From assembly GCA_035259345.1 (NCBI GenBank), contig DATFWK010000182.1:1-18776 (forward strand): DNA of 18,776 bases, given 5' to 3'. Source of the DNA: DATFWK01 sp035259345. Its GTDB lineage: Bacteria; Actinomycetota; Thermoleophilia; Miltoncostaeales; Miltoncostaeaceae. Both the position numbers and the translations under genes were made by a program. Position 1 is the first letter of the stretch. Each line of letters starts with the position of its first letter. The notes beneath the pieces are model-generated. The model did not search any database, had not been told where the DNA came from, and saw only the letters and a list, made by a program, of their open reading frames with translations. Positions 1 through 7,800 of this stretch are shown here, piece after piece.

Positions 1-612
1 GGCCACGTCACGGTTGCGCCCGAGCAGGGCCGAGGTCGGGAGGCGGAAGCCGAGGCGGATCTCGGCGAGCGCGATCAGGGTCGCGACGACGAACGTCGCC
101 GCGAGCACGATCAGGAGCTTCCGGGCACGGCCGGGCGTCGAACAGGCGAGCCCGATCCCGATGGCAAGGCCACCCATCATCCCGAGGAACGTCGTCCATC
201 GCAGCGCAGCCAGCGGGTCGGCCGCCCAGCCGATCGAGAGCGCCGACCAGACGAAGAGCGCGATGAGGAGCGCGGCGGGCCGCGCCAGGCCGCCCGGCAC
301 CTCCAGGCGCCCGTCCATCAGCAGGAAGCCGACGAGTCCCAGGCCGAGGGCGACGATGAGGATGCGGAACGCGAAGAGCCATGGCAGGCCGGGCACCGCG
401 ACGTTGGGCCCGGCGATTGCCGCCACCGCGGTCAGGATGATCCCCACCTGCGCGACCCGCCGCACGGGCGCCCGGCGGATCAGCGTCGCGAGCAGGAGGA
501 GCAGTGCGACGCCGAGGCCGAGGAGCGGCTTCACGACGGCGAGTGCCCCCGCGAACAGGACGCCCACGACCATTGCCACCACGACGGCCGGGCGCTGGAG
601 GACTTCCTGCAT
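1..612 (-). CDS. O-antigen ligase/polymerase-like membrane protein, N-terminal part (runs off left edge)
   Basis: The frame opens at ATG 612 (MQEVLQRPAVVVAMVVG) and stays open to base 1, giving 204 residues with no stop, so the C-terminal half lies outside the window. It is strongly hydrophobic, with about five or six membrane segments visible, for example AVVKPLLGLGVALLLLLATL, VGIILTAVAAIAG and LLIALFVWSALSIGWAADP. The pattern W-S-A-L-S-I-G-W followed by hydrophobic helices resembles the N-terminal half of the Wzy/WaaL O-antigen ligase-polymerase family. The same layout (SLVSLLWSDD) appears in the complete member at 4471-6033. The diagnostic C-terminal Wzy_C region is not in view, so the family call is inference from topology and local similarity. 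No Shine-Dalgarno precedes the ATG; a TAGCGT box about ten bases upstream fits a very short leader. It is divergent from the c-di-GMP gene. Confidence 0.7.
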   Translation of the reverse strand, partial: MQEVLQRPAVVVAMVVGVLFAGALAVVKPLLGLGVALLLLLATLIRRAPVRRVAQVGIILTAVAAIAGPNVAVPGLPWLFAFRILIVALGLGLVGFLLMDGRLEVPGGLARPAALLIALFVWSALSIGWAADPLAALRWTTFLGMMGGLAIGIGLACSTPGRARKLLIVLAATFVVATLIALAEIRLGFRLPTSALLGRNRDVA

Positions 613-621
613 CGGCGGCCC

Positions 622-627
622 ACGCTA
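622..627 (-). promoter_or_regulatory. Candidate -10 box for the left-edge membrane protein gene
   Basis: Reading leftward, TAGCGT (TANNNT type) ends ten bases before ATG 612. This would give a nearly leaderless transcript, which fits the absence of a Shine-Dalgarno. No convincing -35 box is seen. The 126-base divergent region 613-738 also holds two copies of GCGCGTTCC (631-639 and 669-677), which could be chance at this GC content. I see no clear promoter for the rightward gene. Confidence 0.3.
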
Positions 628-738
628 GCAGCGCGTTCCCGCGCCGCTCCGGGCCCCGGTCGCTGGGTGCGCGTTCCGGCAGGCCATTCCCGTCGTCCCA
701 CCCTCGACCGCCGCGCCTCGGTCCGCAACGATTCAGTG

Positions 739-3381
739 ATGAGCCCACCGCGCTACGACGAGGGCGCCGACGCCCGCCGGGTGCGCCGCCTCCAGCGGGT
801 GCAGGTCGGCATCCTGGTCGGCGCGGTCGTGCTGGTCGTCGCGCTCGTCGGCCTGTTCGCCCGCCAGATCCTCCAGGCCGAGGACCGCGCGGACAGCGCG
901 CGGGTGAGCCAGGTCCAGCTCGTCGAGCTGCGGGAGCTCCTGCGGCACGAGTACCAGCTGTTCTGGGAGCACCGGGCCCTCGGGGGCAGCGGCCTCCAGC
1001 CCGGCACGCGGCAGGCGTTCCAGGTCGGCAGGGCCCGGCTCGGGCAGCTGGCGGCCGGGCCGGTCGACGACCCGGCCGAGGCGCGGGCGCGCGCCGCGAG
1101 CATCGCGGCCGGCGACCGTCTCGGCGCCGTGCTCGCGCGCGATTACTCGCACGTGCGGCCCGGGAGCCTGGAGGACCGCCGTCTGATCGCGCAGGCGGTG
1201 CCGGTCATCAACGCGCTCGACGGCGACCTCTCGAGCTGGATCGACCGCAAGCGCGCCCAGACGGAGAGCGCCAACGCCACCGTCACGCGGCTGACGCGCC
1301 GCCTCGTCGGGATCCTCGTCGGCTTCGGCGCCGCGATCCTGGTCGTCGGGGTGCTGCTCTGGCTCCTGGTGGAGCGCGCCCGCGACCGCGTCGCCCGCGC
1401 GCTCGGCAGCGAGCACCGCGCCCGCGGCGCGATCATCGCCGCCGTCCAGGACGGGCTCCTGGTCACCGACACGGGCGGCGCGATCGTCGAGGTCAACGAC
1501 CGCCTGTGCGAGATGACCGGGCGCTCACGCGACGCGCTCGTCGGCCGGGAGCCGCCCTACCCCTTCGAGGCGCCGTATGCGCCGGTCTCGATCGCGGAGG
1601 TCGAGGACGGGGAGCGGGACGTGGTGATCCGCGGCGCCGACGGGGGCGAGCTGGCGGTGATCCTCGCGGCATCGCCGCTCGTGGACGACGCCGGCCGCCC
1701 GCGCGGGCACGTGCGGACCATCAAGGACATCACGCGCCGCAGGCGGGCCGAGGCCGAGCTGCGCGGCCTGGCGGCCGAGCAGGCCGCGCTCAGCCGGGTC
1801 GCGACGGCGGTCGCCGAGGGGGCGGAGCCGGACGAGGTCTTCCGGTTGGTGGCGCTCGAGGTGGCCGGGCTGCTCGGCGTGGAGGCCGGCGTGGTGAACC
1901 GGTTCGACCGCCAGCTCGGGCGCGCCGAGCGGGTGGGGGTGTGGGTCGCCCACGGCGGCGAGCCGCCACCGGAGCGCCTGCCCCTGGACGGCGGCGCCGC
2001 CACCGCGCGGGTGTTCCGGACCGGCGCGCCGGCCCGCGTCGACCATTACCGGCGGGTGGACTCGCGCAGCGGGCAGCAGATGCTGGAGCGCGGCTACGTC
2101 AGCGGCGTCGCGGCGCCCGTCCGCGTCGGTGACAAGGTGTGGGGCGCCGTCGCGGCGGTGACCACGCGGGAGGGCGGCCTGTCCGCAGGCGCCGCGCTCC
2201 GGCTCGCCCGCTTCGCCGAGCTCGTCGGCCTCACCGTCGCGAACACCGACGCACGCGCGCGGCTGGCGGCGCAGGCGGCGACGGACCCGCTCACCGGGCT
2301 CGCGAATCACCGCACGTTCCACGAGCGCCTCGACACCGAGGTGACGTCGGCGCTGGAGCGGGACGCGCCCCTCTCGCTCGTCCTGCTCGACCTGGACCAC
2401 TTCAAGGACGTCAACGACGCCTTCGGCCACCAGGTGGGGGACACCGTGCTGGCCGAGGCGGCTCGCCGCATCGCCCGCGAGGCGCGCTTCGGGGAGCTGG
2501 TCGCCCGTATCGGCGGCGAGGAGTTCGCCTGGATCCTCCCCGGCAGCGACGGCCTGAACGCCTGGACCGCCGCCGAGCGCGTGCGCCGCGCCATGGCCGC
2601 GCGCCCCTTCGAGGGCGTCGGCGAGCTCAGTGTCTCGGCCGGCGTCTGCGACCTCGCCCAGGCGGACGGATCGGCCGACACGCTCCTCCGCCTCGCCGAC
2701 GGCGCGCTCTATTGGGCCAAGGCCAACGGCCGCGACCAAACGGTGAGCTACTCACCCGACGTGGTCGAGGAGCTCTCGGTCGAGCAGCGGGCGTTCCGGC
2801 TCGCCAACGCGCAGGCCGTCACGGCGCTGCGCGCGCTGGCCCGCGCCGTCGACGCCAAGGACCCGAGCACCGCGCGCCACTCCGAGCGGGTGGCGGCCAT
2901 GGCCGTGCGCCTCGCGCACGCGCTCGGCTGGAGCGGGGAGCGGATGGCGGAGCTGAGCGAGGCGGCGCTCCTGCACGACGTCGGCAAGATCGGCGTGCCG
3001 GACGCGGTCCTGTTCAAGCCGGGACGGCTCACGCCGTCCGAGGTGGACGCCATCCGCGTCCATGCGGCCCTCAGTGCCGAGATCGTCTCGGACGTGCTCG
3101 CCGACGAGCAGGTCGCGTGGGTGCGGGCACACCACGAGCGCTGGGAGGGCGACGGCTACCCGGACGGGCTGAGCGGCGACGAGATCCCCGACGGCGCCAG
3201 GATCCTCGCCGTCGCCGACGCCTGGGACGCGATGACCTCGGTGCGGGTCTACGGCGAGCCGCGCACCGCCTCGGAGGCGATGGAGGAGTTCGCGCGGTCC
3301 GCGGGCTCCCAGTTCGCGCCCGAGGTCGTGGCGGTGCTCGAGCGCCTCTGGAGCGCCGGGGAGGTCACGGCGCGCCGGTAG
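739..3381 (+). CDS. Membrane sensor with PAS, GAF, GGDEF and HD-GYP domains (c-di-GMP synthesis and breakdown)
   Basis: 880 residues from ATG 739 (MSPPRYDEGAD). In-frame GTGs at 667 and 736 are alternatives, and no clear Shine-Dalgarno decides between them. Order: TM1 about 23-42, a mostly helical extracytoplasmic region of about 145 residues, TM2 about 189-210, PAS about 231-340, GAF about 350-500, GGDEF about 515-665, HD-GYP about 685-875. The cyclase signature is intact (GGEEF, residues 592-596, after TDPLTGLANHRTF and LDLDHFKDVND). The product-inhibition I-site reads RFGE instead of RxxD. The phosphodiesterase core is intact: HDVGKIG at 746-752, HHERWEGDGYPDG at 798-810 with the GYP triad at 806-808. 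GGDEF domains make c-di-GMP from two GTP and HD-GYP domains hydrolyse it, so both activities are expected, switched by the sensor domains. It lies between two polysaccharide-type membrane genes and its 3' end overlaps the convergent glycosyltransferase gene by 17 bases. Confidence 0.93.
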   Translation: MSPPRYDEGADARRVRRLQRVQVGILVGAVVLVVALVGLFARQILQAEDRADSARVSQVQLVELRELLRHEYQLFWEHRALGGSGLQPGTRQAFQVGRARLGQLAAGPVDDPAEARARAASIAAGDRLGAVLARDYSHVRPGSLEDRRLIAQAVPVINALDGDLSSWIDRKRAQTESANATVTRLTRRLVGILVGFGAAILVVGVLLWLLVERARDRVARALGSEHRARGAIIAAVQDGLLVTDTGGAIVEVNDRLCEMTGRSRDALVGREPPYPFEAPYAPVSIAEVEDGERDVVIRGADGGELAVILAASPLVDDAGRPRGHVRTIKDITRRRRAEAELRGLAAEQAALSRVATAVAEGAEPDEVFRLVALEVAGLLGVEAGVVNRFDRQLGRAERVGVWVAHGGEPPPERLPLDGGAATARVFRTGAPARVDHYRRVDSRSGQQMLERGYVSGVAAPVRVGDKVWGAVAAVTTREGGLSAGAALRLARFAELVGLTVANTDARARLAAQAATDPLTGLANHRTFHERLDTEVTSALERDAPLSLVLLDLDHFKDVNDAFGHQVGDTVLAEAARRIAREARFGELVARIGGEEFAWILPGSDGLNAWTAAERVRRAMAARPFEGVGELSVSAGVCDLAQADGSADTLLRLADGALYWAKANGRDQTVSYSPDVVEELSVEQRAFRLANAQAVTALRALARAVDAKDPSTARHSERVAAMAVRLAHALGWSGERMAELSEAALLHDVGKIGVPDAVLFKPGRLTPSEVDAIRVHAALSAEIVSDVLADEQVAWVRAHHERWEGDGYPDGLSGDEIPDGARILAVADAWDAMTSVRVYGEPRTASEAMEEFARSAGSQFAPEVVAVLERLWSAGEVTARR

Positions 3382-4474
3382 GCGGGGCCGGCGGCGCGGC
3401 CGCGGCTTGGAGCACGGCGGCCACACGCGCCGCCTCGCGGTCCAGGCCATGGGCCTCGGCCGCGCGCCGGCAGGCGGCCGGCGGCGGTGGATCGCCCAGC
3501 ACCCGCAGCAGGCCGTCGGCGATCGAGCGCGGGCTCATCGGGTCGACCGTGACGCCGGCGTTGCCGACGACCTCGGCCGCCCCGCCCACGCGCGTCGCCA
3601 CCACCGGCCGCCCGCTCGCGAGCGCCTCGAGGGCCACGATGCCGAGCGGCTCCACGTGGCTGGGGAGGGCGAGCGCGTCGCATGCCGCCATCCATTCCGC
3701 GACGTCGGCGTGCGGGAGCGGCCCGGTGCGGTGGACGGCCCCGTCCAGCCCGAGGCGGGCGACGCCTGCGTCGACGGCCCCGGCCAGCGGGCCGTCGCCG
3801 ACGAGCGCCAGGCGGGCGTCCGGCAGCTCCCGGCGGACGAGCGCGAGCGCCTGCAGGAGCCCGAGCGGGTTCTTTCGCTCCGTGAGCCCGCCGGCGGCGA
3901 GGATCAGCGGGGCGGCGGGCCGCAGGCGCAGCCGCGCCCGTGCGGCCGCCCGATCGGCCGGATGGAATCGCTCGAGGTCCACCCCCATGCTCGCGACGTA
4001 GACCGGCGGCAGGCGGAGGCCGGTGGCACGCAGCTCACCCGCGAGGAACCGGCTGACGGCGATCAGCGCCGCGGCGCCGCCGATGGCCGGCGCGCTCGCG
4101 CGCCGCAGCGTGTCGGACCCGAGGTTGCGCACGTCGCGCCCGTGCGCGGTGATGACCCAGGGACGGCGGGCGAGCCGCCCGCACGTCGCCGCGACGGCGC
4201 CGGTCGGGAAGAGGTAGTGGGCGTAGATCACGTCGCATCCCCGCGCCAGCGACGCCGAGCGGCGCAGGAGCCCTGCGTACTTGGCGGGCGTCCTGAGCGG
4301 CCCGTGAGCCCGTGTGTCGATCACGGCGCGCTCGAGGGCCAGGCCCTGACGCTCCAGCGCGTCGCACATGTCGGCGACGAACGTGCCGTAGTCCGGCTCC
4401 TCCGGCCGCGGGTACATGTTGCTGATCGCGAGGACGCGGAGGGCACCGCCGCGGGGCGGGACGGGCGGCCTCAC
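3365..4474 (-). CDS. GT4-family glycosyltransferase
   Basis: 369 residues from GTG 4474, which overlaps the TGA of the upstream O-antigen ligase gene in a GTGA motif. The N-terminus RVLAISNMYPRPEEPDYGTFV (residues 13 on) is typical of GT4 retaining enzymes that take a nucleotide sugar. Later come HGRDVRN (111-117), AAGGLTERKNP (193-203, the donor-binding R/K region) and the EX7E motif in EPLGIVALE (E275 and E283), followed by ASGRPVVATRVGG. Length is normal for GT-B GT4 enzymes and no membrane segment is evident, so it should act on the cytoplasmic face. It is the last gene of the polysaccharide run, so it probably adds a sugar to a repeat unit or surface glycan. Donor and acceptor cannot be read from the sequence. 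The C-terminus is rich in Ala/Pro. Its 3' end overlaps the convergent c-di-GMP gene. Confidence 0.9.
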   Translation of the reverse strand: MRPPVPPRGGALRVLAISNMYPRPEEPDYGTFVADMCDALERQGLALERAVIDTRAHGPLRTPAKYAGLLRRSASLARGCDVIYAHYLFPTGAVAATCGRLARRPWVITAHGRDVRNLGSDTLRRASAPAIGGAAALIAVSRFLAGELRATGLRLPPVYVASMGVDLERFHPADRAAARARLRLRPAAPLILAAGGLTERKNPLGLLQALALVRRELPDARLALVGDGPLAGAVDAGVARLGLDGAVHRTGPLPHADVAEWMAACDALALPSHVEPLGIVALEALASGRPVVATRVGGAAEVVGNAGVTVDPMSPRSIADGLLRVLGDPPPPAACRRAAEAHGLDREAARVAAVLQAAAAPPAPPTGAP

Positions 4475-6033
4475 GTGGCGGGCAGGGGCTCGGTCGGCAC
4501 CGGCGCCGGCTCGGAGACCTCCTGCACGGCACGCACCAGCCCGATGGCGATGGCCGCGCCGGCGATGACCCAGGTGTAGGGGTCCTCGAAGAGCGCCGAG
4601 TAGAGCAGGCTGTGCACGAAGATGCCGATGAGCATCGCGAGCAGCGTCCACTGCGCCCAGGCGGCGGCGTCTTTGGCGCGCGACGAGCGCCAGATCCAGA
4701 GCACCGTGCTCACCCCGAGCGCGATGAACAGGGCGAACCCGACGGCGCCGAGCTCCGTCAGCACGGTGATGGGGGCGTTGTGGGAGATGAACACGCGCGT
4801 GCGCCGCTGCTGGCGCTGGGTCAGCGTCTCCTTGTAGCGCTTGGCGAAGCTGCCGATGCCGGTGCCGGCGACCGGTGCGTCCTTCCAGATGTCGAACCCG
4901 CCCCGGACCAGGCGCGTGCGGCCCTCGCTGACCTTCGACAGGCGCTTCTCCGAGGTCACCAGGTGGCGGACCTGGTGGCTGCCGGCGATCGCGGCCAGGC
5001 CGAGCACCACGAGCGCGGCCCCGCCGACCAGCACCGTTCGCTTCCAGCCGAAGGCGCGCCACGCGAGGAGCGCGAGGCCGATGACCAGCTCCAGGGCGCT
5101 CGAGCGCGAGAACGTGACGATGAGGCCGCCGGTGTAGAGCGCGCCGAGCGCGCCGAGCAGCGCGAGCCGCCGCCCCGACCGCGTCACCCAGGCGACCGCG
5201 ACCGTCGCCAGGATGGCCAGCACCAAGTATCGGCCGAGGATGTTCGGGTCGTAGAAGATCCCGTTGGCGCGGAAGAACCGGTTGTAGACGTTCCCCTGCT
5301 TCAGGGTGTCGTTCCACCAGATGGTCCGTGTCGCGTACTGGCCGATCGCCAGCAGCGCCACCGGGGCGGCCATGGCCATCGTCGTGACCGTCAGGGCCCG
5401 CAGGGCCTCCTTCGCCTCCCGCCACCACGCGACCACCAGCCGGTAGAGCAGCACGAACGGGATGTAGAAGAAGACGATCTTGATCGTGCCCTGCTGGATG
5501 TCGTCGCTCCAGAGCAGGCTGACGAGGGAGAAGGCGACGAACGCCCCCAGCGGCAGGTCGATCGGCGTACCGCCCTCGCCCTCCTCACCGAAGCGCCCCC
5601 GTGCGCGGCCCCACACCCACCCGGCGATCCCGATCAGGATCACCGCGTAGAGCGGCACGAGCAGGTTCGCCTGCTGCGCCCCGAACGTGATCGGGATGCG
5701 GACCGGCAGCGCCAGCGCGAGCAGCACGAAGAAGGCGGACGGGCGCCTGACCACCAGGCGCACGAGCAGGACGCCCACCACCACCGCGACCACGACGCCG
5801 ACGACCGCGGCCCCGGCCCGCAGCGGGGAGTGGAGCTTGTCGGCGGCGCGGTGGAGGTCGTGCGTGGTGACCAGGCTCCCGGCGAGCAGGGCCCAGGCGG
5901 CCACCGTCGTGGCCAGGCCCGCGGCGCGGCGGGGTGCGGCGGACCGGCCGCCGGTGGCGGGCGCGAGGATTGCGACGATCCCCAGCGCCGCCCCGACCGA
6001 GGCGACGGTGCGGAAGGTGTCGAGGGAGGTCAC
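4471..6033 (-). CDS. O-antigen ligase/polymerase family membrane protein (Wzy/WaaL-like)
   Basis: 520 residues from GTG 6033, which overlaps the upstream TGA (GTGA). It has about eleven or twelve hydrophobic segments, including VGVVVAVVVGVLLVRLVV, FFVLLALALPVRIPI, IVFFYIPFVLLYRLVV and MLIGIFVHSLLYSAL. Family marks are FYDPNILGRYL (260-270), TFSRSSALEL (307-316) and the Wzy_C stretch GGFDIWKDAPVAGTGIGSF (378-396). A long extracytoplasmic loop then carries SHNAPITVLTELG (417-429), with the family's conserved His at 418. Members either polymerise lipid-linked repeat units or transfer a finished glycan to an acceptor at the outer face of the membrane; sequence alone does not separate these. A second relative begins at 612. 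Its position between a secreted Ig-like protein and a GT4 enzyme supports a role in surface polysaccharide assembly. Confidence 0.88.
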   Translation of the reverse strand: MTSLDTFRTVASVGAALGIVAILAPATGGRSAAPRRAAGLATTVAAWALLAGSLVTTHDLHRAADKLHSPLRAGAAVVGVVVAVVVGVLLVRLVVRRPSAFFVLLALALPVRIPITFGAQQANLLVPLYAVILIGIAGWVWGRARGRFGEEGEGGTPIDLPLGAFVAFSLVSLLWSDDIQQGTIKIVFFYIPFVLLYRLVVAWWREAKEALRALTVTTMAMAAPVALLAIGQYATRTIWWNDTLKQGNVYNRFFRANGIFYDPNILGRYLVLAILATVAVAWVTRSGRRLALLGALGALYTGGLIVTFSRSSALELVIGLALLAWRAFGWKRTVLVGGAALVVLGLAAIAGSHQVRHLVTSEKRLSKVSEGRTRLVRGGFDIWKDAPVAGTGIGSFAKRYKETLTQRQQRRTRVFISHNAPITVLTELGAVGFALFIALGVSTVLWIWRSSRAKDAAAWAQWTLLAMLIGIFVHSLLYSALFEDPYTWVIAGAAIAIGLVRAVQEVSEPAPVPTEPLPAT

Positions 6034-7049
6034 CGCGGCAACGCGATCAGGGCGCGCCCCCCGGACGTGCTCGCGACGAGCCAGAGCGCGGAGGGGCGAA
6101 GGCGCCGCGGCAGGGGCACCGTGACGCTGCCGGCCGGGCCGCGGACCTGGGCGCCGATGCGCCGGCCGAGCACGGCGCCGGTGCCGCGCCCGGGCGTGCC
6201 GACGCGCCGGAACAGGGTGAGCTGGACGGCGGCGCCGGCCGGCACGGCCGTCCCGTCGGGGCGCACAAGCCGCACGCCCACGAAGCCGCCGGCGACGGGC
6301 CGGGCGGGGACGGGCCGCCCGAGCAGGTGGCCGACCCAGCACGTCGTCTCGCGCGCCGAGCGGTTCCCGGCGCTGTCGGTCAGCGTGGCGCCGAGCGAGT
6401 AGAGCCCGGGGGCGACGCCCTGGCCGCCCGAGTCGCGCCCGTCCCAGCTCCAGAGCGCCGTGCGCCCGTCGCCGAGCGTGACCGGCCCGAAGCTCGCCAC
6501 CGGGCGCGGGCTGCCGCCCATGGCGGTGATGCTCGCCGTGCCCTTGTCGGTCGCGGTCACGCCCACCCGGCACTCCCACGACGCGGGCCCGGCGGCGTCG
6601 GCCTCGGTCACGGCCAGCGTGCCGATGCCGGGGGCGGAGCGGTCGACCGTGATCCGCCGGCTCGCGTTCCAGCGCTTCTGCCCCGCGCGCGCCCGCAGCC
6701 GGACGACGTAGCTTCCGTCCGGCGTCGTGCCGCCGGCGTCGGTGCCGCCGTCCCATGCGAGCCGCACCCACCCGGTCGGCCGCCGCTTGTCGTCAAGGAG
6801 CGTGCGGACGACGCGGTCGCCGTCGACGACCTGGACGGTCACGTTGCTCGGCGTGTTCAGGCGGATCCCGACGCGCGCGCGCTCGCGCGTGCGGTCGCCG
6901 TTCGGGCTGAACAGCCGGGTCGCGCGGAACTGCGTGACGATCGGCGGCGGGGTGGGGAAGGCGAACGGCGCGAGGAAGACCCCGAGGCCGACGACGAAGA
7001 GGATCAGGATCGCGCCGGCGACCAGGCGATGGCGAGCGCGGGAGGTCAT
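6030..7049 (-). CDS. Membrane-anchored extracytoplasmic protein with FlgD/Ig-like repeats
   Basis: 339 residues from ATG 7049, four bases after the methyltransferase stop. One N-terminal membrane segment (about 9-29, VAGAILILFVVGLGVFLAPF) anchors it with the rest outside. Two FlgD-like beta-sandwich units are visible. The first (about 39-136) contains TRLFSPNGDRTRE and ends WDGGTDAGGTTPDGSYVVRLRA. The second (about 138-235) contains WSWDGRDSGGQGVAPGLYSLGATLTDSAGNRS. A third beta-rich region follows (about 240-339). The FSPNGD plus WDG..G...PDG(S/L)Y pattern is known from FlgD Ig-like and related cell-surface modules that act in protein assembly or anchoring. Two cysteines (160 and 237) could form a disulfide. 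No enzymatic motif is seen. Its place before the ligase/polymerase suggests a scaffold or periphery protein of the export machinery; this is inference. Confidence 0.72.
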   Translation of the reverse strand: MTSRARHRLVAGAILILFVVGLGVFLAPFAFPTPPPIVTQFRATRLFSPNGDRTRERARVGIRLNTPSNVTVQVVDGDRVVRTLLDDKRRPTGWVRLAWDGGTDAGGTTPDGSYVVRLRARAGQKRWNASRRITVDRSAPGIGTLAVTEADAAGPASWECRVGVTATDKGTASITAMGGSPRPVASFGPVTLGDGRTALWSWDGRDSGGQGVAPGLYSLGATLTDSAGNRSARETTCWVGHLLGRPVPARPVAGGFVGVRLVRPDGTAVPAGAAVQLTLFRRVGTPGRGTGAVLGRRIGAQVRGPAGSVTVPLPRRLRPSALWLVASTSGGRALIALPR

Positions 7050-7053
7050 GGGC

Positions 7054-7800
7054 TCAGATCGCGCGGAATCCCAGGCAGATGTAGAAGCCGAAGCGCCCGA
7101 GCGGCGTGCGGGAGAGCCGGAGCTCGGCGCGCCGGGCCGCCTCGAGCCGGTACAGGCGGCCGATCTGCGATCCGATGCGCCCGCCGGGGCGGAAGAAGAT
7201 GCCGCGCCGGCTCACCGGCACCAGCCCGGCGGCGGCGCCGTGGCTCTCGAGGTCCACCCAGGTCTGCCACTCGTCGATGGGGGCGAGGTCGAGCTTGATC
7301 GAAGGAACGTAGCGCGAGAGCCAGCGCCGCGCGCCGTGCAGGCTTCGCCGGTTTGGCGTCGAGACGACCACCAGGCCACCGGGGGCGAGCCGCTCGCGCG
7401 CGGCCGTCAGGCAGGCGCGCGGGTCCTCGAGGTGCTCCAGGACGTCGGTGATCGTGACGAGGTCGAACGGGCCCTCCGGAGGCTCGTAGGCGCTTCCGAC
7501 CGTGGCCCTGAGCCCCCCGCCTGCACCGATCTCGGCGAGGCGGCGCTCGGCGATCGCGACGGACTCCGGCGAGAGGTCCACCCCGACGCCCGAGAAGCCG
7601 CGCCGGGCCAGGTGCTCGAGGAGGAAGCCGGTGCCGCAGCCGACGTCGAGCACCCGCCCCTGCGGGCGCGCCAGCGCGTCGATCGTCTCCATCACGAGCG
7701 CCATCCGGCTCTGCAGGTGCCAGTTGCGCTCCTCGACGGCGAAGAGGCGGGGCGCCAGGCCGTCGTAGTAGCCCTGGACGCTCGCCAGGCGGTCCGTCAC
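7054..7800 (-). CDS. Class I SAM-dependent methyltransferase
   Basis: 248 residues from GTG 7800, which overlaps the glycoside hydrolase TGA (GTGA). Motif I is VLDVGCGTG (50-58), an acidic residue ends the second strand at GVGVDLSPES (71-80), and the post-motif DVLEHLEDP (119-127) and LAPGGLVVVSTPNR (138-151) follow. This is the UbiG/COQ3-like Methyltransf_11/25 pattern with S-adenosylmethionine as donor. The C-terminal part (about 165-248) is variable and probably defines the acceptor. Similar enzymes in sugar clusters methylate glycans, lipid carriers or nucleotide sugars; the substrate here is unknown. The short N-terminus DRLASVQGYYDGLAPRLFAVEERN is typical of the family and supports the start. 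Confidence 0.87.
   Translation of the reverse strand: MTDRLASVQGYYDGLAPRLFAVEERNWHLQSRMALVMETIDALARPQGRVLDVGCGTGFLLEHLARRGFSGVGVDLSPESVAIAERRLAEIGAGGGLRATVGSAYEPPEGPFDLVTITDVLEHLEDPRACLTAARERLAPGGLVVVSTPNRRSLHGARRWLSRYVPSIKLDLAPIDEWQTWVDLESHGAAAGLVPVSRRGIFFRPGGRIGSQIGRLYRLEAARRAELRLSRTPLGRFGFYICLGFRAI

Noticed and set aside
631..677. Direct repeat of GCGCGTTCC (631-639 and 669-677)
   Set aside because: Nine G+C-rich bases repeated twice can occur by chance here, and no third copy or symmetry is seen.
8..748. 246-codon minus-strand frame at the left edge
   Set aside because: Arg/Pro/Gly-rich without hydrophobic order. The neighbouring frame from 612 reads as a clean membrane protein.
504..2132. 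542-codon plus-strand frame over the N-terminal part of the c-di-GMP gene
   Set aside because: Almost only Arg, Gly, Ala and Pro; out of frame with the clear PAS/GAF/GGDEF protein.
3368..3377. 10-bp palindrome CGGCGCGCCG at the convergent ends
   Set aside because: Short, made only of G and C, without a loop or T-run, and within coding sequence of both genes.
4612..6402. 596-codon plus-strand open frame opposite the O-antigen ligase gene
   Set aside because: Composition is Arg/Asp/Glu/Pro-rich with no recognisable domain. It is the antisense shadow of a clear multi-pass membrane protein, which is common at this GC content.
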